Positions 49,767 to 60,000 of a stretch of 60,000 nt of DNA are shown here, piece by piece. Both the position numbers and the translations under genes were made by a program. The notes under the pieces were generated by a model. That model was given only the letters and a program-made list of their open reading frames with translations, had not been told where the DNA came from and did not search any database. Positions within the stretch are counted from its first letter, which is position 1, and each line of letters opens with the position of its first letter. Origin of the DNA: Diphasiastrum complanatum (Eukaryota > Streptophyta > Lycopodiopsida > Lycopodiales > Lycopodiaceae); the NCBI GenBank assembly GCA_029204225.1, contig CM055093.1:31323777-31383776 (forward strand), written 5' to 3'.

Positions 49767-50005
49767 GAGAGATGCAATATATCACATCCCATAAATATAG
49801 ATCAACATGTAATTAGACACACAACAATATCAAGAAGAAGACTGTTTAGGATGTAAAGTACATGGGCTTCATATTCGAGTGACCTCCCCATTAAATCAAA
49901 TGATGGCATACATGATCGACAATGCCATCCTCTCCAACTAAGAACGTTGGTAGTTTTTTATGTTTAATAGAAAAACCCTTAAACAAAGAGTCTTGAGTTG
50001 AATTT
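49767..50005. other. Shortened 3' flank of chitinase 3
   Basis: Runs only 114 bp from the stop to the junction 49880/49881, where 1152 bp (equivalent to 25538-26689, including the hAT remnant) are missing. It then continues to the E insertion site. Confidence 0.7.
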
Positions 50006-51009
50006 TGTAATTTGTAAAGACAAATTGCTCCTAAGTAATAATGACCTTCCTAGCTTCTAACCCAGATAGACTTCGATGATATAGAATTATTAATGATCAA
50101 TATTCTTTTTGGATAATGTATGAGTTTATTGCTTTAATAAATTGAGTAATTGGCATTGATACCTGTAGAACTAAGAATCTTCTATGAACCATGTTTGATG
50201 GTAGTATGAACACTGACCTTTCTTTGAAGGGATGTGCATGTACAATAAATGTACCTAATGAATCTGAACAAGAATAAGAAGCCCTCTGGTCTTATGGACT
50301 GATCTCTCTTTGAGGGTATGTGTAGGTACTCAAGAAAGTGCCAGATGAACAAGAATCAAATCAAGAAGCTTTCTAAGCTTAAAGTTAGTAAACATGAAGG
50401 CTTTTGACAAAGTCTATAATGAGGGCTCACTAGATTCTATGAAGAAGGCTTATTTATAAGTAAATAATGAAGGCTCAGAGGAGTCTATCAAGAACAGGAC
50501 AAGGCTTAGGGTCTGATCACCCTAGTGACTTGTTCCACCATGATTGAGGATGGGCAACATCTAGAAAATAAGTGCCAATGAACATGATTGAGGATGGGAA
50601 ACCTCTAGAAAAAAGGGCCTAGGAATTGATGGACATTATGCAAAAACAAGATGGACATATACCCTAACTCTTCCATAGGATAATTGCACTTGGGTGAATT
50701 CCCAAGTTGTAATCATAAAACATTATATGTAAATAAAAGTCAAGTTGGAACCTTGTACCACCTACTTCCCACCTACTTTTCCTCATGCATTCTAGGCAAT
50801 TTGACATCCAGAATAGGGTGCCCTGCTACACTCTCTCTTCTTATGCCAAATCACCATAATAACTCTTCCAAGCTAATACACATCACCCATTCACCCTCTC
50901 TAACTGATACACCTCATCCAAGCACTCCACTTCACCCTATTGGACCTTCTTCACACCTCATGCACTTGAACTTGACACCTCACTCACTTTGGAAATACTC
51001 TCCACTCTC

Positions 51010-51016
51010 TATATAA
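51010..51016 (+). promoter_or_regulatory. TATA box of E copy 3 5' LTR
   Basis: CTCTATATAACTGG, conserved with the other E LTRs. Confidence 0.55.
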
Positions 51017-51319
51017 CTGGAAATGTGCCCCTCTACCAAGAGAATGAAAGGATGATGCATCCAAACTCTGCCATTCTCTTTCTTGTTGTGTACAGGTGCT
51101 TTGGAGAAGAGGATTGAGGCATTACCTCAAGGAGACTATGTTATTTTTGTGATTGCAAGATTATTTGGAGCTCAAACCCTCAGATTTCTACCTCTCTCTC
51201 ACATCACAACACAAACATACACACACACTCTCTCTCTCCCTCTCTCACTTTCACCTTCTCTCGAAACCATGGTATGCTCTTGAAACTATTACCCCTATGT
51301 AAGAATGGTTGTTTAGTAC

Positions 51320-51840
51320 TTTTGCATGTCAGGATATTTGTGGCCTATTGTCCATGCATGTCAGATCCAGAGCTTGCATGCCATGCCATCTGTGGTCTAT
51401 TGTCCATGCATGTCAGATCTAGAGTTTGCATGTTAGATCTAAAGCTTGCATGTCAGTTTTGAAGCTTGCATGTCACTTCATGCATTCCTGAAAGGCCATG
51501 CATGTCACTTCATGACTGTTGCATGCCAAGAATCTATGAATTCTCATGATTGCATGTCACTTCATGACTGTTGCATGCCAAGAATCTATGAAGTCTCATG
51601 ATTGCATGTCACTTTAGACAGTTGCATGTCAAGAATCCATGAACCCTTATGAGTGCATGTCAAGAATCCATGAACCCTGATGATTGCATGCCTAGAATCT
51701 ATGAACTCTCATGATTGCATGCCACTCAGACAGTTGCATGTCAAGAATCCAGGAACCCTTATGATTGCATGTCAAGAACCTAAGATCCATTTAGAGTTGC
51801 ATGATAAGAATCTATGATCCAACATGATTGCATGTCGGAA
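51320..51840 (+). repeat. GCATGTC minisatellite in 5' LTR of E copy 3
   Basis: Same family as 3085-3600 and 28130-28590. It carries one more GCATGTCACTTCATGACTG/AAGAATCTATGAA block than the 5' LTR of copy 2. Confidence 0.85.
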
Positions 51841-53360
51841 AGATTAAGACTTATGAAGAGATGTCTATGCTTTTGTCAAGCTAGATATGGAATTGAAATC
51901 GCTGAATATGAACTAAGACTATGTTAAGTTGATGTTCCTACATCTGAGACCCTATTGGAATCCATTGTATATGTAATTGGCATTGGCCGATTGGATTTGC
52001 ATAATTATAAGAAAAGAATCCTTCGTGGGAGGGTCACCATCTTGACCCCTCAGTGCTTCCGCTATTGTGTGAATGAATCTTTGTGAGGCAATGTTTTTCG
52101 GGTTTTAATTTAAAATCTTTGTGATTTTCATTAAGTAGATTTGCAACTAGCCTTATGTGAATGATTAAGCCAATTAAATCAGTAAGCTAATTCTAAATTC
52201 ATAGATTAAGAGATTTGAGATAGATCAAGGAAGAAAATACTCTTTACCCAAAGCTGATCTTAACATATACGATCAAATCTGAAAGAAAGAAATAAGCATA
52301 AACATTATACCTCCTCAAGTTTAAAAACTATCCTACTATGGATGCAAGATGAATGGAAGAAGAATTCTTCCAAGAATATCAAGAAATTTTAAAAGATTTA
52401 AGAATCTTAGTTGAGAAAGACAAATTGCTATAATAAAGACTTTCGTAGCTTCCAACCCAGATAGACTTCGATTTTATAGAATTATCAATGATCAATATTC
52501 TTTTAGGATATTGTATGAATTTATTGCTTTAATGAATTGAGTAACATGCATTGATACCTGTAGAACTAAGAATCTTCTATGAACCATGTTTGATGGTAGT
52601 ATGAACACTGACCTTTCTTGAAGGGATGCGCAGATACACATAAACGTACCTGATGAATCTAAACAAGAATAAGAAGCCCTCTGGGCTTAGGGACTGATCT
52701 CTCTTTGAGGGTATGTGCAGGTACTCGAGAAAGTGCCAGAAGAACAAGAAGCTTTCTAAGCTTAAAGACAGTAAACATGAAGGCTTTTGACAAAGTCTAT
52801 AATGAAGGCTCAGTAGACTCTATAAAGTTGGCTTATTTATAAGTCTATAATGAAGGCTCAGAGGATTCTATAAAGAATAGGACAAGGGTTAGGGTCTGAT
52901 CACCCTAGTGACTTGTTCCACCATGATTGAGGGTGCCAATGAACATGATTGAGGATGGGAAACCTCTAGAAAAAAGGGCCTAGGAATTGATGGACATTAT
53001 GCAAAAACAAGATGGACATATACCCTGGCTCTTCCATAGGATAATTGCACTTGGGTGAATTCCCAAATTGTAATCATAAAACATTATATCTAAATAGAAG
53101 TCAAGTTGGAACCTTGTACCACCTACCTCCCACCTACTTTTCCTCATGCATTCTAGGCAATTTGACACCTAGAATGGGGTGCCCTCCTACACTCTCTCTT
53201 CTTATGCCAAATCACCATAATAACTCTTCCAACCTAATACACATCACCCATTCACCCTTTCTAGCTAATACACCTCATCCATGCACTCCACTTCACCCTA
53301 AGTCCTATTGGAGTCTTCTTCACACCTCATGCACTTGAACTTGACACCTCACTCACTTTG

Positions 53361-53551
53361 TGTTGTGTCGTCAATGTAGCATAGGGGTAAGGTCCATCGC
53401 TGGGAGCGGCAACCTCGCCTTCACCTGCATAGCAAGAAGAGAGAGGGAGAGGAGAGAGTGGAGAAAGAGAGTGGAGAGAGGGAGAGAGAACACCTAGGTT
53501 GAGAAAGGCCTTGGGGGCTCGAGCGCCTACCTAAAGCTATTCTATCCCAAC

Positions 53552-53590
<39 letters not shown>

Positions 53591-54071
53591 AATCAAAAGA
53601 GTTTTATTAAGAAGAGAATGGAAGATGATACGATACAAAGGAAATGTCTCCCTCTTATAGATTTTAGAGGTGAGACTCCTTCACTCTCATTGGCCACTTC
53701 ATTGGGGCAAGGATTCTAATCCAAGCCTTTAAAATAAATACAACTTAAATCTATTGGTGCTAGGAAAGCACAAGGGAACTCACATGATTCATGTGAGTTA
53801 TAAGTTGGACCCTTTTAGATTTTTTATTTGCAACTTGACTTAGGGCCTCTTATGTCATTTTAGAGTTTTAAGCCCCTAGTCTCTTATTCTTAGGAATTAC
53901 ATCTTGCTACTTGTGCTGGGTTGGGCTTACACGCGCAGGATGCCAGTGCCCTCGCACTTATTACCCTACTTACAATGTACTGTGACGGGGCCCACTAGAT
54001 AGGGCTAGGCCAACAGTATTTTAAGTGGTGGGACCCACTTGTTTATTATTGTGCAGGAAATATCCACAACA
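53361..54071 (-). mobile_element. Solo LTR nested in element E copy 3
   Basis: 711 bp, TGTTGTG to CACAACA, with CTTTG at 53356-53360 and 54072-54076. The GA run is reduced to 53553-53584, which explains most of the length difference. Confidence 0.78.
53553..53584 (+). repeat. Short (GA)n tract in solo LTR, copy 3
   Basis: About 16 units, followed by GATGGAGA. Confidence 0.95.
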
Positions 54072-54411
54072 CTTTGGAAGGACTCTCCACTCTCTATATA
54101 AGTGGAAATGCGCCCCTCTACCAAGAGGATGAAAGGATGATGCATCCAAACTCTGCCATTTTGTTGCTTGTTGTGTACAAGTGCTCTGGAGAAGAGGATT
54201 GAGGCATTACCTCAAGAAGACTATGTCAGTTTTGTGATTGCAAGATTATTTGGAGCTCAAACCCTTGGATTCCTACCTCTCTCTCACATCACAACACAAA
54301 CACACACACACACACACTCTCTCTCTCTCTCTCCCTCTCTCACTTTCACCTTCTCTTGAAACCATGGTATGCTCTTGAAACTGTTACCCCTATGTAAGAA
54401 TGGTTGTTCAG

Positions 54412-55066
54412 TGTGAAAATTGTCAACATTTCCTAGCTAGTTTGAGGCCTAAATTGGCTAAAATTGTAAATAGTTTTGGTTCTGGAGTTTCACACGTGTG
54501 AACCAGGCCACAATGTTTTTATTTACTGTATTTTTTCAGTATGATGAAGTGTCAAACTTCATACCCTTCAAAATGAGACCATTTTGATGTATTTTGGTCA
54601 TATAAGCCATTTTTAGCTATTTTTCCTATATAGGGAATATCTAGGGTCAAGTACCTTCTAGAGAGAGGAGAGAGAGTCATCTTCCTCATCCATAAGTAGT
54701 AGGGAGGTCGTGGAGAACAGGTTGGAGAAACCTTTTGTATGCTTCATTGAGATCAATAGATCATTGTCATTGTTTCTTCCTCCATTGAGAGCATTGTTGT
54801 GTGTATTGTCTTCAAGCTATTGTGTATGATCTTAGGTGCTTTCCAAAAGTGGTAGGCTGATGTATTATGGACTGTATAATGCTATTTTGGGCCGCACTTG
54901 ATGTTTATGGAAGTTTCCATTTGTGATAAATGCTTTTTGATCAAGTTCTTTGCATTCTAGGTAGCATAGAATGTGTTGCCAATTCCTAGCTTATGTAGTT
55001 TGGAGTGCAAGCATTCAAGCCAATGATCTTGGAGTTTAGATCCACTTAGGATCTGTATTTTTCACA
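54412..55066 (+). repeat. 5' LTR of copia element
   Basis: 655 bp, starting TGTGAAAA and ending TTTTCACA, a perfect 8-bp terminal inverted repeat. A TATA-like CTATATAGG lies at 54626-54634. The start is fixed by the break from element E and the end by the primer site. Confidence 0.92.
54626..54634 (+). promoter_or_regulatory. TATA box in copia LTR
   Basis: CTATATAGG in a CCTATATAGGGAA context, 215 bp into the LTR, followed by a GA-rich short leader. Confidence 0.5.
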
Positions 55067-55078
55067 TGGTATCAGAGC
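55067..55078 (+). other. Primer binding site of copia element
   Basis: TGGTATCAGAGC directly abuts the LTR end. Initiator Met-tRNA site, normal for plant copia. Confidence 0.93.
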
Positions 55079-56238
55079 TGGTTGGCTTCTATTTACAGTA
55101 AGTATTCCATTTATGGTGATATTTGGATGTTTGATCAAGTTCTAGCATGATTTTGCATTGCTTTGTTGATCAAATCTTACTAACCTTTGTTTTGTGAGTT
55201 GAACTTGTGGATCAAAAGCATATTTCAGGTCTATTGAAGATCAGAGGCTGAAAAGAAACTATTTTGGATCAGATCATAACACCTAATCATTTGTGATTGT
55301 GAGGCTTGTGCATATTCAATACTAACAATGTTCTTTTCAATCCTATTGTTGACAATCTCCATTCTTGGATGAACACTCTCCTTAAGTGGATGAAACTTCT
55401 CCTTAAGTGGATGACAAATGCTCTTTTGAGTGAGTTGTAATTCTCCTAAAGGCTGAGCAAAGCTCCCATTTGGATGAAAGATCCCCTTTTTTGGGTGAAC
55501 ATATTGTAAGCTCCATTGTGAAGAGCATATTGTAAAGATTGTCATCAATTTTGGCATAAATTTTGGTGTACTTTGTTGAGCATGTAAGTAACTCTCCTTA
55601 TGTAATTTGATTGGAGCATTTGCTGGAAGGTGTTAACCATTATGCAAGTGTGTTTTCAGGTTCTTAACAGGTTGAGGAACATTCTCATGTGAAGTGATCT
55701 TAGATCTACATCTAAACACCAAGATTTGACAAGATAGTGAAGCTAGTCTTGTGATTCACTAAGTGTGCTCATTCATTCACCTCTAAATCTTGTATTTATC
55801 ACTTGCTGGAGTTTATAAACTTTTAGAAGTGTGGTTTACATGTGGTTTTACAGGTTGAATCAATATCTTAGTGTGTTGATCATATGTTGATCAAGTTTGT
55901 TCATTACTAGGTAATCTTGGCATCCTAGTTTTGGGTATTTTCTAAGAATGCAAGTAACTCTTCACACCATAACTTGATTTGGTCACTTGCTGGAAAGTTT
56001 GAGAGCTTAAGCAAGAGTGTGTTCAGGTTGGTTTGATTTTGTAATCCATTCTTAGTGTGTGCAAAGTGTTGCATGTGTTTCAATCTTCCTTTCTATGCTT
56101 GGAAACCATCTAGGTTCAAGATAGAAGTGTTTTAGGGTCCTAAATCTTCATAGATCTCTTTATCTATCATTTGTTGAGAGAAAAGTGAGTGCTAAGTGCT
56201 TTAGGACAGAACCTAAAAGTTGAAGAAACATTAGAATC
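55079..56238 (+). other. Copia leader with internal duplications
   Basis: Untranslated leader before gag. It contains short repeats (CTCCTTAAGTGGATGA twice near 55378-55415) and two to three diverged copies of a block with CACTTGCTGGA, then AGTGTG..TTCAGGTT (about 55590-55670, 55790-55860, 55945-56035). No gene. Confidence 0.6.
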
Positions 56239-59200
56239 ATGGCTTCCAATGGTGGGATCATGCTAGAGTCTAGTGAAAGGTTGAGTTCATCAAACTACTC
56301 TACTTGGAAAGTGAGGATGGAGTCCTTACTTGAGTTGAATGAACTCATGGACATAGTTGCAGAAATTGAAGAGAGACCTCTCACACTTCAAGAGCAACAA
56401 AGGTTTGATAAGAAGGCCAAAAGGGCTCTTCATATCATTAAAATGAATGTTACAAATGAACTTCTCAAGGAAGTTGGAAAGTGTCAAAGTGCAAGTGAGG
56501 CATGGAATGCCTTAAAGAAGCTCTTTGAATCAAAGTCCACATCTAGGGTATTGACCCTAAGGAGACAAATATTTTCTAGTAGGCAAAGAGAGGGTGAAAG
56601 TGCTCATGCATTTATCTTGAGAGTTAAGTCCCTAAGTGATGATTTAGCATGCATTGATGAGAACATAAAAGATGGTGAAATAGTCCAAGTTATGTTGAAT
56701 GGTTTGCTAAATGAACATGCTAACCTTGTGCAAAGTTTTGCCATTCAAAGAGTCTTGCCAAGTGTGGTTGACTTGCAAGAAATCTTATTGGCTGAAGAAC
56801 ATAGGTTGCAATCAAAGCTTGATGGTGCATCCTTGCAAGGTGGAGGTGAAGAGGCTTTCTTCACAAAAGGCAAATTCAAGGGCAAAGGTAAAGGCAAAGG
56901 GAAATGGTCCAAAGGTGGTAACTTTGATCATGATGATCACTCTTCCTCTTCCTCTTCTACTAAGAACAATAAGTCAAAGTTCAAGTGCTTTTATTGTGGG
57001 ATAAAAGGTCATTTTGCAAATGAATGTTATAAGAAGAAAAGAGAGCAAGGAGAGAGGCAAGGAAATCTTACAATAGATGAGGAAGAACATAACACATGTG
57101 AATCACTTGTTATGACTTCAAGTTTGTTAGCCAACATAGATGATAATGATCCTTGGTGGATTGATAGTGGAGCCTCATCTCACATGACAAGACATAAGGA
57201 ATACTTTACATCCTTATTGTCTTATGAGGGAGAAGGTAACATCATCTACACTGCAAATGATGGTCAATGTGACATCAAAGGCATAGGCACTATTCCTATT
57301 TCCCTTTCAACAAATAGGAAAGCAAATCTTGAAAATGTTTTGTACATTCCTTCAATCACTAAGAATTTGCTTAGTGTAAGTCAAATGATTGACAAAGGAC
57401 TTGATGTGGAGTTCATTGGAGATGCATGTTTGATAAGTAAATGTGGATCCTTGATTGCTCAAGGTAGGAGGCATGGTAAACTTTTCAAGCTTGATGCATG
57501 TGTGATCTCTAATCATGAAGGATGTATGGCTAGGGAGCAATTGACAAACCAAGAAGATTGGCACAAGAGGTTGGGCCATCCCAACTTCAAATCTTTGGAG
57601 GTAATGGCAAAGAAAGAGCTTGTTCTTGGTCTCCCTAAAAGTCTTGTTGCAAACAATAGTGTTTGTGAACATTGTGCCTTGTCCAAATCTCATAGACTTG
57701 CTTATTCTAGATCTACTTCTAGATCTAAAGAAGCTTTTCAACTTGTGCATTCTAATATTCATTCTTCTAGTACAACTAGCAATGGTGGGGCAAAGATGTA
57801 TGCAACTTTCATTGATGACTTTAGTAGGTATACTTGGATCTATCTTCTTAAAAGTAAGGATGAAGTGTTTGCTGCATTTGTCAAGTTCAAGAATGAAATG
57901 GAAAACCAATTCAATACAAAGATCAAATGCTTAAGATCTGATAATGGAGGGGAATACACCTCAAATAGGTTCAAAGACTTTTGTATAGCACATGGGATTA
58001 AGAGGGAGATGTCTAGTCCTAGGACTCCACAACAGAATGGAGTGGCCGAGAGGAAGAATAGAACCCTTTGTGAATGTGCCAAGGCAATGAGACTACATGC
58101 TAATCTTGCTAAGTCTTTTTGGGGGGAAGCTTTAGCATGTGCTAACTATCTATGTAATAGATGGACAAGTGCTTCCTTGGATGGTAAAACTCCTCATGAG
58201 GTTCTTTATGGTAGAAGGCCGAGTGTCAATCATTGTAGGATCTTTGGATGTACATGTTTTGTCAATATCACACTTGATGATAGAACTAAAGAAGATCCTT
58301 CATCAAAGAAGGGTGTGTTTGTTGGCTATAGTGAAGTAAGCAAGGCTTACAAAGTGTACATTCCTTCTACAAAGAAAGTTGTCATAAGTAGGGATGTCAT
58401 CTTTCATGAAGAGAATGTTTCCAATGTTGTTGATGTTGATGTTGATGTGCCTACTAATCATCATGATGTGCAAGATGTCTTGGATGAAGATGGAGATGCC
58501 ACTCCAAAGCAAACTTCAAGGAAGACTCAAAGGCAAAGGGCTAAGCCATCAAGGCTAACCTATGATGAAAAAGGAAAGCAAGTGGTGGACAACTCTAACT
58601 TTGCTTTTCTTACCTCTTTTGATGAACCAACTTGTGTAGGTGAAGCAATTCAAAAGAAGGAATGGATCCAAGCCATGGATCATGAGCATCAAGCACTCAT
58701 CAAAAGCAACACATGGAGGTTGGTAAAGCTTCCAAAGGACAAGAAGGCAATTGGTTGTAAGTGGATCTTCAAGATCAAGACAAATCAAGATGGATCAATC
58801 AACAAGTACAAGGCAAGGTTGGTGGCAAAGGGGTATGCTCAAGAATATGGTATTGACTATGATGAGACCTTTGCACCCGTGGCAAAGATGGTAACTATTC
58901 GAATCCTAATCTCTCTTGCAACTCTTTATGATTGGGATATGTGGCAAATGGATGTTACTAATGCCTTCTTGAATGGTGATCTTGAAGAAGATATTTACAT
59001 GGAGCAACCCGAGGGCTATGTTTCACATGATGAGCCTAATCATGTGTGCTATCTCCAAAAGAGTTTGTATGGGCTAAAGCAAGCACCAAGGAGTTGGTAT
59101 GCTAAGCTCAATTCCTTCTTACTTTCTCAAAACTTTGTTATGAGTGAGTATGATCATTCTCTCTACTTTAGATTGAATGAAAATGATATCACTTTACTTT

Positions 59201-60000
59201 TGATCTATGTTGATGACATTATCTTAAGTGGTGGTAACAATCTAGATATAGATGAAATCAAGATGGCACTCAAAAGAGAGTTTGAAATTCAAGATCTTGG
59301 TAAACTTCATTATATCTTAGGAATAGAGATTATTAGAACTTCTAAATCTACATTCATATGTCAAGAAAAGTATGTTAACTCTATTCTAAAAAGGTTTCAT
59401 ATGGAAGATTGTAAAGTTGTTTCTACTCCTATGGAATCAAATGTAAAGCTAACTACAAGAAGTAATGAAAGATCCTTCAAGGACATTACTCTCTATAGAA
59501 AGCTAATAGGATCTCTTATATGGTTAACCATCACAAGACCTGATCTAAGCTTTGTGGTTGGTAAACTAAGTCAATTTATGCAAGATCCTAGTGAGGCTCA
59601 TTGGAAGCTAGGAAAGAGAGTACTTAGATACATCTCGGGATCTAGAGATTTTGGCATCTTGTATGGAGGTACTACACCTAGCCTTTGTGGATTTTCAGAT
59701 TCAGATTTTGCAGGTGATCAAATGGATAGGAAGTCAACAAGTGCCTTTGCAATCTATCTTGGAGATGGAGTGGTCTCATGGCTATCAAAGAAGCAACCAA
59801 CTATCTCTCTATCTTCCACCGAAGCCGAGTACAAGGCATTAACAACATGCACCAAGGAGATTCTTTGGATCAAGAGGATGTTATTGGATCTTCACTTGCT
59901 GGAACCAGAGAAGACTCCAATCATACTTTGTGATAACCTTTCAGCCCAAAGCTTGGCAAGCAATCCTGTTTTTCATGCAAGGAGCAAGCACATTGAGATT
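56239..60000 (+). CDS. Ty1/copia gag-pol polyprotein (open to window end)
   Basis: 1254 codons without a stop. In order: a gag domain (UBN2 type, residues about 15-230), the CCHC knuckle CFYCGIKGHFANEC (250-263), an aspartic protease with DSGAS (Asp309), GAG-pre-integrase and the HHCC zinc finger (His442, His446), the integrase core, reverse transcriptase with YVDD (990-993), and RNase H with Asp about 1154-1156 and TEAEY about 1194-1198. The order PR-IN-RT-RH defines copia. Integrase D568 (LRSDNGGEY) and E604 (GVAERKNRT) are 36 residues apart as in DD35E. The first Asp, normally in a HSD motif, is Asn506 (HSN, codon AAT), and the following residues are also atypical. So the frame is intact but integration activity is doubtful. 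Only the last part of RNase H and the C-terminus are missing. Confidence 0.95.
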   Translation, partial: MASNGGIMLESSERLSSSNYSTWKVRMESLLELNELMDIVAEIEERPLTLQEQQRFDKKAKRALHIIKMNVTNELLKEVGKCQSASEAWNALKKLFESKSTSRVLTLRRQIFSSRQREGESAHAFILRVKSLSDDLACIDENIKDGEIVQVMLNGLLNEHANLVQSFAIQRVLPSVVDLQEILLAEEHRLQSKLDGASLQGGGEEAFFTKGKFKGKGKGKGKWSKGGNFDHDDHSSSSSSTKNNKSKFKCFYCGIKGHFANECYKKKREQGERQGNLTIDEEEHNTCESLVMTSSLLANIDDNDPWWIDSGASSHMTRHKEYFTSLLSYEGEGNIIYTANDGQCDIKGIGTIPISLSTNRKANLENVLYIPSITKNLLSVSQMIDKGLDVEFIGDACLISKCGSLIAQGRRHGKLFKLDACVISNHEGCMAREQLTNQEDWHKRLGHPNFKSLEVMAKKELVLGLPKSLVANNSVCEHCALSKSHRLAYSRSTSRSKEAFQLVHSNIHSSSTTSNGGAKMYATFIDDFSRYTWIYLLKSKDEVFAAFVKFKNEMENQFNTKIKCLRSDNGGEYTSNRFKDFCIAHGIKREMSSPRTPQQNGVAERKNRTLCECAKAMRLHANLAKSFWGEALACANYLCNRWTSASLDGKTPHEVLYGRRPSVNHCRIFGCTCFVNITLDDRTKEDPSSKKGVFVGYSEVSKAYKVYIPSTKKVVISRDVIFHEENVSNVVDVDVDVPTNHHDVQDVLDEDGDATPKQTSRKTQRQRAKPSRLTYDEKGKQVVDNSNFAFLTSFDEPTCVGEAIQKKEWIQAMDHEHQALIKSNTWRLVKLPKDKKAIGCKWIFKIKTNQDGSINKYKARLVAKGYAQEYGIDYDETFAPVAKMVTIRILISLATLYDWDMWQMDVTNAFLNGDLEEDIYMEQPEGYVSHDEPNHVCYLQKSLYGLKQAPRSWYAKLNSFLLSQNFVMSEYDHSLYFRLNENDITLLLIYVDDIILSGGNNLDIDEIKMALKREFEIQDLGKLHYILGIEIIRTSKSTFICQEKYVNSILKRFHMEDCKVVSTPMESNVKLTTRSNERSFKDITLYRKLIGSLIWLTITRPDLSFVVGKLSQFMQDPSEAHWKLGKRVLRYISGSRDFGILYGGTTPSLCGFSDSDFAGDQMDRKSTSAFAIYLGDGVVSWLSKKQPTISLSSTEAEYKALTTCTKEILWIKRMLLDLHLLEPEKTPIILCDNLSAQSLASNPVFHARSKHIEI

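Larger units (their letters stand above)
50006..54411 (+). mobile_element. LTR element E, copy 3 (crippled and split)
   Basis: The 5' LTR starts at 50006 after AATTT (one base different from AATTC). A 570-bp deletion after 52180 removed the last 47 bp of the 5' LTR, the primer site and the short frame. A second deletion of about 50 bp near 52417 removed the hairpin, purine tract and first bases of the 3' LTR. The 3' LTR then continues, with its solo LTR, until the copia insertion at 54412. It cannot have replicated in this form. Confidence 0.85.
52016..54411. repeat. Tandem super-unit III, interrupted by copia
   Basis: Third copy begins exactly like positions 1 and 28774. It lost 570 bp near its start (junction after 52180) and about 50 bp near 52417. 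It is followed for 2.4 kb before a copia LTR interrupts it at 54412. It presumably resumes beyond the window. Confidence 0.85.
54412..60000 (+). mobile_element. Ty1/copia retrotransposon (3' part beyond window)
   Basis: Has a 5' LTR 54412-55066, primer site 55067-55078, a 1.16 kb leader and an open gag-pol from 56239 to the window end. It lies inside the 3' LTR of element E copy 3. The E sequence stops at TTCAG (54407-54411) and in other copies continues TACTTTTGC, so TTCAG is the predicted 5-bp target duplication. The long uninterrupted frame makes it the youngest insertion here. Confidence 0.95.

Noticed and set aside
55231-55557. 108-codon minus-strand frame with repeated HPLKE motifs in the copia leader
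   Set aside because: The repetition reflects a short tandem DNA repeat in the leader; antisense to the element, with no known family.
57352-57909. 185-codon minus-strand frame
   Set aside because: Shadow of the copia integrase coding region on the other strand.

Overview
This window is nuclear DNA from a plant, probably a seed plant with a large, retroelement-rich genome. The evidence is spliced GH19 chitinase genes with GT-AG introns, Ty1/copia and Ty3/gypsy elements using plant-type primer sites, a hAT transposase remnant, and long (GA)n and (CA)n tracts. Gene density is very low. A gymnosperm or another giant-genome plant would fit, but nothing here proves the species. The only host gene family I recognise is a small tandem cluster of chitinases.

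The layout is a nested tandem array. Three super-units follow each other: I (1-28773), II (28774-52015) and III (52016 to at least 54411). I and II are nearly identical by eye over most of their length, with a few large indels. Each full super-unit holds an LTR element that I call E, then chitinase units. E is about 6 kb, has about 2.2 kb LTRs (about 3 kb where a solo LTR sits inside) and only 0.8 kb of non-coding interior, flanked by AATTC. Unit 1 (3983-10198) has an intact chitinase. Unit 2 (10199-26813) has a second intact chitinase and carries a 10.8 kb block of broken retroelements (11285-22083). In super-unit II the corresponding unit 3 has lost nearly all of its chitinase in a 3.47 kb deletion. 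Unit 4 has a chitinase with full exons but a stop codon in the signal peptide. The window therefore holds two apparently intact chitinase genes (7638-8832, 24224-25423), one nonsense-mutated copy (48567-49766) and one 67-bp stub (36424-36490).

The retroelement block contains a minus-strand Ty3/gypsy remnant (PBS, repeat-rich leader, gag fused to reverse transcriptase without protease, in-frame stops), a decayed coiled-coil reading frame, an A-rich repeat field, inverted tRNA-Arg-like halves, a plus-strand CCHC remnant and a minus-strand copia fragment. From 54412 to the window end a much younger Ty1/copia element sits inside the third E copy. It has a clear 655-bp LTR, a primer site and one open gag-pol frame of at least 1254 codons, but the first integrase catalytic Asp reads as Asn.

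The inferred history is: tandem duplication of the chitinase unit, insertion of E at a unit junction (the empty site survives at 10199-10203), insertion of a solo-LTR parent into E, arrival of the retroelement block, amplification of the super-unit, local deletions, and last the copia insertion. I found no unknown multi-gene system. The main interest is how fully this history can be read from nested insertions, paralogous empty sites and deletion junctions in one tandem chitinase array.
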